Shown one piece after another: positions 22,273 to 35,584 of a DNA stretch of 64,000 nt. This stretch comes from Owenia fusiformis (lineage: Eukaryota; Annelida; Polychaeta; Sabellida; Oweniidae): NCBI GenBank assembly GCA_903813345.2, contig CAIIXF020000008.1:38814867-38878866 (forward strand), read 5' to 3'. Position numbers and translations under genes: made by a program. The notes beneath the pieces were generated by a model, which was given only the letters and a program-made list of their open reading frames with translations, did no database searches and had not been told where the DNA came from. Each line of letters begins with the position of its first letter. Position 1 is the stretch's first letter.

Positions 22273-24127
22273 TTTGATAACCTGGGCATACATGTACACT
22301 ACATAACTGCATGTACAGATTAGGCCATTCAAAATTAATTATATGTTTGCATTCTGGTGAAGACCCTTATATTAAAAACCACAAAACGTTCATTTATTTA
22401 AAGGGTTTAATACATTATTTAAGAGTGAAAATGCAATAACACATTGTGCCAAAGCAAGTAACATACCTCTCGAGTTCAGATGACCTTGTTAATGAAGTTT
22501 ATTTACATGTAGTTTTTAATCAATCTTGGAACTATTTCACTACAATATAATCCAGTATCACAATTCCCTTTGTCATTTATATACATTATGATAGTAGTAA
22601 CTTGAGGGCGTCAACGTGGTAGCCTGACGTCCGTCAACATCAGGGATTGGTTGTAAATAAACATTTACATTTGTAAATAAACATTTATTATTGTATGTGT
22701 CTTTTATATGTTTAACAGATTTTTTCCCATCTCGACTGAAATTTTTGGCAAGAGCTGGATGCTTTAACTTAGGAGCCGATAGGAAGCGCTGGAAAATAAG
22801 TGATGGCCTTTGCTCGAACTGTAATTTGAAGGTCCCAGATACAAGTACACATCGCTTTCTCTTTTGCCCATACTTTACTAATGAAAGAAATTCTTTTATC
22901 AAACAACTTTCAAAAACATGTGATGCTCTTTTAGTGTCTTGAGTTCCTACAATTACCCCCTGACCTTAAAATACAATATTTGCTTGGGGATGATGTTTTT
23001 ATAATGTGGGGGAATGAAATAGGAAAACAATTTGACAATTGTTTTAAAACGTTTTCAACAGAGGTATACATACCATATTCTGGAAAACCATGATTACCAT
23101 TATTTTAGTAAATTATAGGTTTTTATATGTACATAATCTTTTAACGAATGTCGACGCTCCTTTCATACTATATATGAATGCGAGCCACTGTTTTAAAAGT
23201 GTAAGTCGAAATAAATAAATAAATAATAAATAAATATGTATTGTAATAATTAATTATTATTATCTCCAAAAATGGAGGCGAAATAAATATAATAATAATA
23301 ATAAAAAGTAGAGAGTACGTGGGAACATTTTGTTCTTTCTGAAAACATAGAATTTAGTAACATTATTATAAGAAAATCTTTGAATGGCCTTAGTGTTTTT
23401 CTAAATAGGGAATAAGGAGAAATTATTTTAGGCAATCCTTTGATTGTCATGCCACTTATACATGATGCTGCCTTATATTTTATGATATATACTGGAAGAG
23501 GATTTCTCTGAATTATTTGTGTTTCAAATATGGGAACTGCAAATTGGCAAAAAACTTAAGTGTACATTCAAACATTATATTTCAAATGCCAATGGGCATT
23601 TGGTTAAAGTGACCCTATAACTATTTAGAATATGGCAAACATGTTTAGAAAAGTAAAGAAGTTTAGAGAAGCAATTGAAATAAGAAAATCTATTCTTTTT
23701 GAAGTGCCCTTGTGTGCATTTAATTGCAGTCATTTTATCCTATAATTGCCCATGGGCATTTAAAATAATAATCACATCCCAACTCTTAAAACATGCTTAG
23801 GATACTGATAGAGCCTCAAAAGGCAACAAGAACATTTAGTTCCCCTAAATATGCCCATATCGGTATTTATTCTTAAGATTTTCAGGTAATTGCCCATGAT
23901 AATTTATTTCCATTCACATGTCTTATTATCAGTCACTATCAAAATAAAGCCAATTGCTTTCATTTTTTGGATTAGAAACAGTAAAGTTTTGACAAAAATA
24001 GCAACTCTCAAAGTTGACCTTTAAACCACCCTAGTGTTAAGGTCAAATGTCAAAACTCTCAGAAATCACATTTTAAGTGATGAGTCATACTTCCTCTTCA
24101 ATTCCATGTCAATATATACTTGTTTTG
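22273..24127 (+). repeat. Downstream duplicate of integrase intron 11, with an inserted LINE end
   Basis: Homologous to 20285-21395 but interrupted at about 22585-23310 by unrelated sequence that includes a LINE fragment. No copy of exon 12 follows it. It fills most of the space between the ends of the two convergent genes. Confidence 0.9.
22700..23240 (+). pseudogene. 5'-truncated non-LTR retrotransposon, ORF2 C-terminus
   Basis: Frame 22724-22942 reads FPSRLKFLARAGCFNLGADR and later GLCSNC, then H-x4-C, the C-x2-C...H...C cluster found after the reverse transcriptase of CR1/Jockey-like LINEs. A frameshift at about 22940 separates a continuation ending PYSGKP*. A tail of TAAATAAATAAATAATAAATAA follows. 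It is inactive, being truncated and shifted, and inserted into the duplicated intron. Confidence 0.72.
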
Positions 24128-24845
24128 TTGTGGGGCTAAAAGAGGGGTTTACCGCCACCTGTCCTTTGATTGACTTTAATCCCTTGATTACCCAGATAAA
24201 CACCAATTCACTTATCCAGAAATACCATTCAATGTCCATACAAAAAAAGTTGGCGATGTTTTAGAGGATATGCTTCAAACTTTTTGTATAAATTATTCAG
24301 TTAATAGTTGCTATTTTTTTTTCAATTCTGGCAAAGCGATATGCATTGTCTTTGATGCCAATATTCTTCATCATTTGTGATACCAATTGACATTTTTGAA
24401 ATCTCAGAAGGATAAGATATTGAAGTTTAATAATATGTGTGATTGAGTTGGTGTATCAGACATTACAATTTTCAATATTTTCTAAGTCGATACCCAGACT
24501 CATCCTTTGGGTTAACACTACTATGAGCTTTCTGTATACAGATTACCAGATAATGTCACTATGAAGACAACTGGGTATTGATTTAGCAGAAGTTGCCATT
24601 TGAAGAATTCTAAATAAAGAAAATGTGTTATACTGTACATCTCTCAAATTAATGCCAATGTCAGTGTAAAGGAATTGCTCCAAGATCCATATTTTTGTAA
24701 ATAAAAGATCAAACTGACAATATTTCCTTGATGATATTTAGCGAACAATAGCAGTGCAATTAAGTGTGTAATCTAACTTTATTATCCATAGGATATACAT
24801 GTTATGGAGTGCATGAGGTATTAAGTATAGTCCTATTTTGCAGTG

Positions 24846-27800
24846 TTACTCATAGTTGGTTACAGTTCCAGTGTCTTGAGCCTGAAAATAGAATAATAGT
24901 AATATCTGGTTAATGGGTCATAAAATAGGACTTGTAAAATAGTTATGAATTTATTAAAAACTAGTGATTTCTACTAGAGTGTCACATGGAATTACTCCTC
25001 TGATGTACATGTACAGCGTATTATAATCAGTGTGTTGCAGAGGAGAGGAGGGTGAAAATGTTCCCCCTTTTTATACTAGTGTTAATTATCATATTGCTTG
25101 GCATTACCTTCACAATAATAACGTCTGTTACTAGTATTGGTTCTTTCAAAACCTGATCATCAAGGTCGAATAGTTCGTAGCTTTGAGGCACCCCCTCTTG
25201 AGAGCATACCACATGGTGAAGATCCTAGAAAATATTAAAATATATATGTCTTATGCTTCTTGTTAATATTGCTTAAGCATTTTCAGATGAATTATGCTTC
25301 AAGGGCTAATGATTAACAAATTAGCCAATCAACTAATCCATCAACCTGTCAACAGGTGGAAGCCATTCCTATATAATGCCCTCTGGCGATTTAGGGATGC
25401 TTTTGTAATTGTATTTTAAACTATATCAATGAAATAAATAAATAATAATAAAAAAAAAAACAGGTGGAAGCTTGCAAACATAACCCAAATAGAATGTAAT
25501 GTTCCAAAATCACAACGTTATTGCTTGAAGTGAATATTTTATTACCCTGGGGTTAGACAATTACAATTTCAATATATGGAGGAAATAAGTATACGTAAGC
25601 ATACACTGAACGAAAAAGGCATATCTCCGCATCTCTTGCAGCCTGAAGCTTGATATCATGAAACAAACTACATTTTCAAATTCCAATTATCTCACACTAA
25701 TTCAATAAGACAACTTACTTCTAAGGTCAACATGACTGGCACGAGTAATTTTGTTGCCATATCATTCATGATGATATGTATATAATGCTTTCCTGGTGAC
25801 TTTATGATTTCCAAGTACCGTTCTGTTGATATCTGAGGGAAATAAAATACAGTAGGCATTATCTATTCAGTATGAAATTTAGTATTAACAATCTAAGAAA
25901 CATTCAATTAATTTTTTCTAGCGAATGGTTAAATATTGTGACTGCATGAAGCAATTTCATTCAAATATAAGCTTGAGCAAATGAATTCTGTAGTTCAAAG
26001 ACAGCTACCCCCTGCCCAACATGGTGATTACCAAAATACGGATCAAAAAGAATATGAATACTACGATTACTCAGATGCGAGTAGGAAGTTACCAGTTTCG
26101 CCACCAGGTGGCTAATTGGGAGGAAATGACATGGCAGTGTATTACAAAGTTCCCTTAAACTTGAATATTCACCAGTTTTAGTGGCTCACTAGTTCTACAA
26201 ATTGAAATATGTCCAGTAAAATAAAATATTATCTGCCAAACACCAAAAAAATTATTTCACTTTTTGTGATTTTACAACATGGGGTCTATGGGGAATTTCC
26301 CCGACAAAAAAGACACATTTTCAAAGAAAATTAAATTTTAAAAGTTGATGAATTCGTTTCAAAACTTCATTTCTAGATCTAATTTTACATGTAGATTCCA
26401 AAAATGACATCAGTATGAGTGAATTTTGAATTTTTGACCTAAATCAAGATTATTTCTCCTTGCATCTAGTGTAATTGCATACATACTTGCTTTCTGTGCT
26501 TGACTTTTGTATTCTTTGTATCACTGCTAGGTGCATCCTGAACATAAAATACAAAAAGATAATGAGATAATTTAAGAAAAATAAGAAAAAAATGTGTGCT
26601 TGAGAGATGATCTTAGACTTGATGCATTCGCCTTTGTGTATGACAATACTTATTAAAAAAACTACATAGATGTTGACAGTGTAAACAAAAAACATAATTA
26701 GAGTTCTAAAACATTGAGAAAGTATTCTTGATAAACTTATATCATAGTGACATGGTAAAGTGTATATACCTTTCTTTGTTTTGTGTTAGGTGATTCGAGT
26801 GTTCTTCTCTGAAAAAATAATACTTTAAGAGTGAATATTTGAGATCACACAAATAACAATGTGTTATATATCACAATGTGGTGCATTGAAGTAAGTTTAA
26901 CATCTGGGTTGTCCAAGTCATTTGAATATATATTAGTGGTGCAGGTTGTGAAGAAAATTAGCATTTACTCGAATATGAACACTGGACCCTGGAATCTACA
27001 TGATTATTCAAGACTCTCAGTACATTGATAACACGACTCAACAACTATTTTGAGCATCACTAATACACTGTATATATCCTTGAATTGTAGCCATTCATGA
27101 AATTGAAATGAAGTTTATCTGAATACCAATTTTGAGAATGGATAAGGCTTCACACCAAATGTGGATTTCATTGAAATTTTACATTTAAATATACCTTTGT
27201 CACTTGAATGTCAGGAAGGTCATCTTTTAATTTCCTCTTTAGAACAGGCGTTTGCATCTCCTGAAATTAAAAATGTATTATTCTACCACAATGAAGTTTA
27301 AGTGGCTGGTAGTAATATCCCATGTACAATACACAAAGAACATACAGGGTGGTCCAAAAAAAAGTGAACCCCTGCCACTGGCCATATTTCCCTTATTACA
27401 TGCAGGAATCCTTTCATTTTTTTCACATGTTGTAGAGGAAGGTCTAAAATTCTCAGAGGTTTGGTCACGGGGGATAACTTTGCCCCCTCTAACCGTTTGT
27501 TTAGGTAACATGCCCTTTATCTGTTGAATGGTTACAACTGCTTCAAAATGGTCAATGAAAATGTAAAATGTGTTTTCTGCTCAAATAATGCTCCATTTGT
27601 CATATGGTATGGTTTAAACTTATATCTTCCACTGAAATATTTTTTTAAGATCATCCGATGTGTTTCAACAATTTCTGTGTAAAGTTAGTAAAGTTTTGCA
27701 CAGTATCTAATTTTAGGCAATTTTGTATAAGTCTTGTAATTTCTTCAAAATTCAACACTGCGAATAAATTATGGTGTCAACAAAAATTTTAGTAATTTAT

Positions 27801-30800
27801 AAGCATAATTATATAAAAGCTGGTCAGTTTAATTATCAGACAGATCATAGCCCATTGCTACAGGCTGCTAAATAGGCAGATTAACCCATTATTAAGGTCA
27901 GTGACTGGGGTAGAAGCGAGAGGTGTCAGTTAATAGCATGCACAGAAGGTACTATTAATAATCAAATGAGTTTGCCCTAAAATTGCAATCAAGGCGGTAG
28001 ACGCTTAAACCAGATGATCAAATGGAATGATCTAACTTACCTTTTTTACAACAGCACTCTGACTGTCTAAAACAAATGCTATTTCTGGGTCTTCCTATAA
28101 CAGAAGAAAATAAATATAACTACCATTTAAAAATGTGAAAGTGACTGCTCAACAGAGTAGCAAAAATATATTTCCTTCAATAAATACTGGTATATGTCTC
28201 TCACTCAATATTTTTTTAATCTTGCTATAAGGAAAATGTTAAAAAGGAAATAAGCCATTAAACTTTAACTGATAGGGAAATTCCCAAAATGTTCAAGGGG
28301 CTGTGAATTGTTATAATAAATTCGCATTAAATCAATGATAAAACAGTTGATGGAATAACATACCAAAAAATCATCATCACTGCTTACTTCATATGGGTCT
28401 TTAAACTCTGGGTCCTAAAATTATAAAAGTGGGCTTTCAAACAATGAATAACTCAATCCAATGAATAAATAGTTTTACACATCTATTTCTTGAATAAAAC
28501 CTTTGTCAATGTCTATAACCATTTACAAGTATTATGTGTTAGTTCTATAAAGGATACTTATAATTTGAAGAAAATGATATTTATTGACATTGAGAAAAAT
28601 TGCGACGACAGGAACATAAAATATATACATTTACAAGTATGCTTGATATTTGACAGGTACAGGTTATATGAGTCAAAAATTGTTAATGCTAAATAAAGTA
28701 ATATTTCACGAGGAAAAATTAAATATTCATTTCCAACCTCTCATGGTTTAGAATGTTTGAATATGTTAATTTCATTTGCACATACCATGGAAACAATTTC
28801 ATCTCCAGATGTAGATGTAGAAGTTCCAGCTTTTGGACACTTTGGAGGAGACATTGCTGAGGCGGACACCTTTGAAGTTATGCTTGATGTAGAAGTAGCT
28901 GTTGGTGGTTCTACACCTGTCTTCTTAAAGATGATTGAGTTATAAATTAATGGTTTATAAGAACAGTATGTGATTTATAGAAGGTATTCAGATTTTGGGG
29001 TTTTTGCATCCCAAGATTTTGGAATTTGAAGTAATATTTAGCTCATAAGTTTTGACATAACAAATCATTTTTTAAGTAATTTTGTAAATATTAGAGAGAT
29101 TTCGCACATAAGTGAAAGTACAACTTATACGTATACATATAGTTTAAAGGGTCATGTCGAACTATTATATTTACTCAAATCAATTTTAAATTGTACTTAA
29201 TGGAACATAACTATTCCCGTTATAGAAAATCTCCTTCAACTAGAGACTGTGAATGCACTGTCATCTGCACGTGTAGATTATGCACATTATAATTAAATGC
29301 TTGCTTCCATGTCCTTGTAGTTGTAGTGTATTATAAACACGATCCTTTAAAGTGAGTCATGATTCTTTAAAGTGAGTCATTACATAACCAAGTTGATTAT
29401 TTCAATGTTTTCATGATCAGTATAAATTCAATGCACTTACAAAACGGTATATTTACGTAGATGATAACGTATACAGTTGGATCTCCATATAAAGATTTGC
29501 CTACATGTGTGTGGAACAATTGACCGCAAGCATTTTTGAAATTAATTGGCTGAGTGGGAACAGTATCCAATCAAATACTTTAACCATCAATTTGAAACAC
29601 CAATCAAACCAGTAGGTTCTAGCAATTCCTGGAAACGACCCAGTCAGTAGCTCAACATATGACATACAGGGTGTTTCATAACGAGCATCTCCAAAAGTCA
29701 ATTTGAGAAGAGATGGTTCTATAACATATGTACTATATATGAGCCTATTTTATTCTAGACAAACACATTTGGATCAACTAAATATGCTACAATTCAAGAA
29801 ATTACAAATGGCATCCCTTTGACCTGTATTTATTACAGTCCGAGAAGATCTTTCCTGACGAAAAGCCCACATTATGAAACACCTTGTACGTTTACCTATA
29901 AGTATAAGTATACGTTATAAGTTGTACTTTCACTAGATGCGAAATCTCTCTAATATGTGATATTTTGTAACTATCTACGTTAATTTTTCATGTATTAGTG
30001 TTCACTGCTCAAATTAGGAAGTGTTCAGATTTCAAGTTTTTGTGAAGAATATAATTCAGGTGTTCAACATACAGGTTTCACTGTATACTCAATATAAGTA
30101 CAAAATACTGAAATATAGTGCAAGAAATACATAACTCCATTCCACTAAACAAAACATATTAATCAAATTTTTCGTCATTACATGATATATGTAGAGATTT
30201 TTTAATGGGAGGTTTTTCATACTGGGTATATCTGAGGGAAATACAATATATCAATCGAGGGACCGTAGGAGCACAGAGGGTTGATATATTGTATTTTCCA
30301 GGACAGTACCAGCATAATGTTCTCCCCAGGTGTTCTTCTCAAGTTGTTTTTTTATGTTCTTATTTCTGTATTTGCAAATGGGTGCAAAGGAATTTTTGGG
30401 GAGAGTCTAAGTTGCTTCTCAACAACCCAGCATCCACTTTTTTTATCAGAGTGATAATTATACTGTGATATCACTTCTGAAATCCCCAAAATAAATATCA
30501 TAACTTAACTACAATACCACTAGATAATGGTGAAACCAAAGCATATAAAATCCCATCAAACATTTGGGATAACTATTGAACAGATAAAACGTAAAGCGAG
30601 CACAAATACAGTTCAACTACATGCATATTGTTCATTGCACCTCTTATAGTATTAGAATTTGTTGGCTAGTACTTCAATCTAATCAATCCACATGATTGAT
30701 TGTATTATTATCTTGCTGTTTGTCATTCTCTGACTGCTTAAAATAAGAAGAAGGTTGTGAGGTATCAAAAGGTGCAATAAACAATTACTATGAAATAATA

Positions 30801-33800
30801 ATTTACCATGCCAAAGCTGTTCTCAATCATTTTTTTACCTGGCAAAATATGCAATTTAATAATTCATGTAGTTTGTCAATTTTAATAATACAATTTAGGG
30901 AAAATAAGCAATGTATAAGTATTGTTACCAATCAGAATATATTTGAAAGCTGCAGTAGGAAAAACACTAGTAACCACGAAACATTAGTTTGCACTATATC
31001 AAAGCAAATTACTTTAACCTACTTGCAGTTGTTCTGATATATAACCTCCTGAAGTCTTTCTTCACATTCCTAAGCATGTCGTAGGATAGTTTCCCTGGTA
31101 CCTTTTGACTCAGAACTCCATTGGAGTCATGTGTTACAATAGAGAAATCTATTCCTGGTATCTGTAAAATTGAAATATATTAACAAGGCATTACAGACAA
31201 AATTTCACCACCTATCATTTGTTACAGATGCCAACTATCGCCTGCCAAACATCAAGCACCGCACACCATCCACAAAAATATATAATCATATATAACTAGG
31301 AAATGGCAACCCCACGGATTAGCAAATCCCAACGAACAAATTTCCATTACTCTGTACCAGTATATGTCTGATATTATATTTACCATTTACTTTAACCTTC
31401 ATTTGCAGATAATGAGACAGACATATAACTAAATATAGCCATATTTTGAAAGGAATAGAATTTTTTTTTCAAAATTCCACACTTGGCAGCCATTTTTTAT
31501 TTTTTGAGGCACGAATCAGATATATAAATGTGAATTAGTATTTGAGTAAAGTGTTCGAGTTATCATCCCGAGGGAAGTTTAGATGGACTGACAGACGTTA
31601 TCTGTTAATGCTGCATCAGTGTCTTCATTCATTTTCTTCTTTCTTTGTCATTTGTTGCAGCTGCATCAGTGCTTCATTCGTTGTCTTCTTCTTTCTTTGT
31701 CATTTGTTGCTGCTGCATCAGTTGTCTTCTTTCTTCTTTCTTTGTCTTGATTTGATTGTGTTTTCTTGATGTATTCACAGACTTGAGACTACACGTAGGT
31801 GGGTTAAGCGTTTTTGATCCAGCCGGAAAACACTCCCTTCACCCCCTGGTGTTCTTATGTTGTCTCCTGACGGTTCCTTTCTCTTACTTGTGATCGGTCT
31901 TCTAAATAGTCTTCTCATAACTCATAATATCCATGTACTTTTTCATAATCATTTGTTAATGTTGTCTTCCCTGACTAATTTTCCAGTGCTTCATGATGAT
32001 ACTTTCCTGCATATTTTATTTAATACATATTAGACAGACAGATGGAGGACTTCATTATATCCCTACCAAACTTCATTCGTTGGGATAACAACATGTCACC
32101 ACATGAGTAGTGAGTAGTTAGAATTGATAATTGATATAATATATGATAATATATGATATAATATTGATAATAATGTATTTTTACTACAAGTTTATCATTA
32201 GGATGAAAACCCTGTGTTTTATGTCATCAATAATATTAAGCTTTGAGACAAATGAAAGTCGAGACAAATAGCTCTGTATTTTCTGCTTTAGATTTAATTC
32301 TTAATTGTAGGCAATTGACTTACAAGTGAGTTGATCATCGCTACCCATTCCTCACTTGTTTCAGACTCATCTGCCTGAAGAATTATGAACTTGTGGGCTT
32401 GTGAGAACTGTATGATCTTAGGCTTGATGTCTTCGCCTTTCTTTGTAACCAAATGAACATGTATGGTCTGAAGAAAAGAAAGTATAAATAATGATTAATG
32501 TTTTACACTTCACTTTTGAACAAATTTTGCCAGATTTTATTCCCTTTTATTCCCATGATAAGATTCCTTAAACATAAATGCTATTTAAAATAAGCATTGA
32601 AGTTCTCAATCAAAAAGCAACATTTTAAAATGTTGGTTTAGGCTGTACCACACTGTATTAAATGACTTAAGCCAAGGATTCAGTGACGAGGGATTTTATG
32701 CATGACGGTCTTGAGACTGAATGAGCCCAAATTCGAAGTATGCAATATCACTGCAGTTAGAATTCACAAAATGAAACTTGGAAAATAATGCATTTGAGAC
32801 ATCATCGATTACAATTTTACAATCTAGAAAACTCTTACTCGTTTGCTTGTATCAGTCTTTTTAACCTCATCTTCAACTTTCACTTTCACAGTCTTTTCCC
32901 CTTTTTTCTGGTTAATATCTTTCTCCCGCCTTTCCATTAATCTATTTAGAGCGTCTTGTGCTGCATCTAAAGTAAAAGCTTTGGGTTATTGAAGTATTTT
33001 TTTGGTGTTAATAGCTATACCAACACAATGCTAATAGACTGAATAAGCAAGAACTCTTCAAATAAGAAAAATCCTAATCTACCAGCTGTCCTACATGTAT
33101 TGTATACTCACCTGACAAAAGTCTGTATATTTTAAATATATCTAGTTTGTAGTGTTCCAGTAAGTGATTACTTGGCAATGAAAATGACAATAAGAATGAA
33201 AGGAAGTGGGAACCTTCAGAACAATACAAACTACATGCAATGTTACTTTATTATTGAAAAGTCTCAGTATGAATTGTGAGGTCAAATACATTTAGTACTG
33301 GTAATGATTACAGTGTATTGAAGAATCAAACAAACCAGAAGATACAAGGTTCAGATTTCGCATTCCAATGGTAGCACTTGGATTTTGTAATCGAAACACA
33401 TCATCTCTATATCTTTGTGAGTTTTGTATTGCCCTCTTCCTCTCATGAATCACATTCAATATATGTGGAGGTAAAACTGCAATACAAAAAGTTGACGTGG
33501 GGCTTTGTATTTTTCTTTAAAAAACATGAACAATATTTGTGAGATGATGTTTTTCAAATATATTTCATTTATTGATAACATAGAAATCATCATTCCGAGG
33601 CTCTCAGTAAAATACACACAGCCATCCCTTTAAATAATAATAAAATCGATATGTATCTGACTGCTCCTTAAAAAACATAAAAGGTATCGAAACAGATTGT
33701 AGACAGTCATATGGCACAATGAAACCTATGGCACAATGTATATTTAAGAATACTAACCTGACCTACTCGTAGATATTTGTGGAGGTTTTTTATCTGAAAC

Positions 33801-34288
33801 ACAAAATTATATTTATTCAATACAGGACAGTCCAAATAACAGTTCTTCCCAAAGGTAGCGTAATGAGGCAGTTAATGCAAAAACTTTAATCAATCTGATG
33901 GCATCCGATTTGTAATATCATAAATGATTCTTATTCACTTTTCCATGGACACTTTAAAACTGTGATTTGTTTGAAAAAATAAGAATAACAATTTATGTAG
34001 TTTCATAACTTTTGTCTCATCCTAAAGGTATTGGATATGCCTTACAAATAACTTAAGATCAGACTGTTTCCACATATTTGCTGATTACTTAAAATTGCAA
34101 TATTGTACATGAGCATAGTAATTGATCCTAGATTTGAAAGTTAAAATATATCCAACTATCTTATTTCATTCGTTAACTTGAACTCACACAAGCATCACTT
34201 TGCTGTAAGCAAATCACTTACCCACAGCTTTCGACCCGCAGCCATGGCAAAACATTCCAACAAACCGTTCACCACATTTACAAAACAT
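24846..34288 (-). CDS. Zinc-ribbon nuclear-type protein of unknown family, 16 exons, 450 residues
   Basis: Exons (- strand): 34288-34222, 33793-33758, 33476-33336, 32966-32839, 32467-32324, 31161-31023, 30838-30807, 28923-28786, 28414-28364, 28094-28041, 27260-27195, 26808-26770, 26537-26487, 25832-25719, 25224-25108, 24881-24846. All 15 junctions are GT-AG and keep frame (1353 nt). Start MFCKCGERFVGMFCHGCGS is a CxC-x9-CxxC zinc ribbon. Next come a basic helical segment, a globular region around SEEWVAMINSL, a Ser/Thr/Pro linker, an acidic DPYEVSSDDDFLEDPE block, basic nuclear-localisation-like runs (LKRKLKDD, NTKQRK, KVKHRK) and a C-terminal fold ending TNYE*. Poly(A) signal AATAAA at 24783-24778. 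The upstream start may lie further 5'. It sits between the integrase and BTB genes inside the giant element, so it may be an accessory or cargo gene; no function can be assigned. Confidence 0.8.
25360..25460 (+). mobile_element. Short retroposed LINE/SINE 3' end with target duplication
   Basis: The duplicated ACAGGTGGAAGC flanks a ~75-bp insert ending in AATAAATAAATAATAATA and an A run. This is a typical target-primed insertion of a 5'-truncated element, lying in the last-but-two intron of the zinc-ribbon gene. Confidence 0.75.
26060..26470 (+). repeat. Interspersed repeat, copy 2 (see 16310-16700)
   Basis: Same blocks in the same order as copy 1. It lies in the intron before the exon at 26537-26487. 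No coding content. Confidence 0.7.
27338..27530. mobile_element. One-ended mariner/Tc-like MITE remnant
   Basis: Begins TACAGGGTGGTCC, typical of one end of a TA-flanked MITE. The partner end was not found. It lies in an intron of the zinc-ribbon gene. Confidence 0.4.
29089..29957. mobile_element. Foldback element with a second MITE nested at 29666-29888
   Basis: Outer arms ATTAGAGAGATTTCGCA and TGCGAAATCTCTCTAAT, with homology of about 50 bp. The inner element has ends ACAGGGTGTTTCATAA and TTATGAAACACCTTGT, like a mariner-type MITE. Both lie in a large intron of the zinc-ribbon gene. Confidence 0.8.
30234..30302. repeat. Short inverted repeat (hairpin)
   Basis: GAAATACAATATATCAA pairs with TTGATATATTGTATTTTC across a ~30-bp loop. 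It is in an intron; function unknown. Confidence 0.7.
31310..32095. mobile_element. TIR element, ends TTATCCCAACGAA
   Basis: The left end has ATCCCAACGAAC and the right end TTCGTTGGGATAAC, with GATGGAGGACTTCATTATAT before it. Related to 53671-54785, which ends TTCGATGGGATAAT. The interior includes a 50-bp tandem repeat (about 31612-31735, GCATCAGTG...TTTGTCATTTGTTGC). Non-coding. Confidence 0.7.
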
Positions 34289-34429
34289 CTGTAAAACAGA
34301 AGCATTTAATGTAGGGAACAGCATTCTAATACATGTTTAACAAAAACTTCAAATATCATACTAAATATTTCTAAATCAATCATTTTTTTTGTTTCCATAT
34401 TACCTGACTGTTAATTTAATAAATGCTAT

Positions 34430-34545
34430 ATTGTATGTTAAACATGGAACTTATACACCCCTCGGGGTGTCTTTTCATGTCAACGTAAAACACTGTATTT
34501 GAAACATTTGAAATAAAGTGAATTGAATTGAAATTGAATAATTAT
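34430..34545 (+). repeat. Probable LINE 3'-end remnant
   Basis: Contains the hairpin ACACCCCTCGGGGTGT and then GAAATAAAGTGAATTGAATTG, a simple-tail pattern like truncated retroposons. It lies just upstream of the first exon of the zinc-ribbon gene. Confidence 0.4.
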
Positions 34546-35372
34546 AGTATGGATTGCTTTGCAAAATTACACTAATTTAATATGCAAAGTGTCAATCAAC
34601 AGTAGAATTCTATGATTTTATCAGTCATTCCATTTGTATTCACCTTTGGACATTATTGTTATCCAATGACTTTGCACTCCCTGGTTGATGGGAAAAATGA
34701 TCTTCATAGGCTATTATGTATTTATCATGCAACGTTACATTGCCTGGATATTTATGATAGTGATATTGAACAGGTTGCCAATATAAGCGACTATTGTTCA
34801 GAGACAACCCAGTGAACAACCCATTGAGGCTCAGCAAACAATACAGAAACAGGAAGAAACATAATTTGAAATTTCAGATTAAAGTCATTTATTTTTAAAT
34901 TAAATCTGTGGTTATCTTTGCTTACAATTTTAGCAGAGTAAGTATTGTCAATGGGGTCCTACAGTGACATCCACTTTCCATTAAGTTACAGTATATAAAT
35001 ACTTAACGGATTTAAAATTCTATAATAAATAGAAATAAGGGAATCTTAAGAAGGCCCTTGTAGGTTCTTTTTTACCTTTAAAATTTCAATAAATGATCAA
35101 ATAACATCAAACTTCAGATTTTCAAATTACAAAGTTAGTTGCTTGGTTTATAAAGCAGTTATCGAGGTAGTTTCCAAGTAAATTAATAAGTTAGCTACCA
35201 ATTTAGATGTATTTATCAAATTAATTACCAACTTAATTACAAACCAGGTTATTTAGTTACTTACTAAGATGGTTGGTTGATTGGTTGGCAAATTACACAT
35301 GATGTTCGAAAGAAAAGTTTGATTTGAAAGTCGACCTTTAGAGGACAGTATAATTTTCTTTGTTCATACCTT

Positions 35373-35584
35373 CAGGCCCGTAGCCAGGGGGGGGGGGAGT
35401 TCGGGGGAGTTCGGGGGGTTCGGGCGAACCCCCCCCCCCTGGCCAAAATTTCGTTCAAAATCATGCAGTTTTTCACCATTCTGACTATTTTTTGAGTGAT
35501 TTTTGGCCAAATTTGCAAAAGTGAACCCCCCTAGCATTTTTGGGAAAAGTGAACCCCCCTTGGAAAATTCTGGCTACGGGCCTG
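35373..35584. mobile_element. MITE, TIR CAGGCCCGTAGCCAG, duplication TACCTT
   Basis: Ends CAGGCCCGTAGCCAGG and CTGGCTACGGGCCTG, flanked by the 6-bp repeat TACCTT (35367-35372 and 35585-35590). The interior has long G/C runs and TTCAAAATCATGCAGTTTTT. It lies between the BTB and zinc-ribbon genes; the rest of 34.6-36.5 kb shows no gene. Confidence 0.9.
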
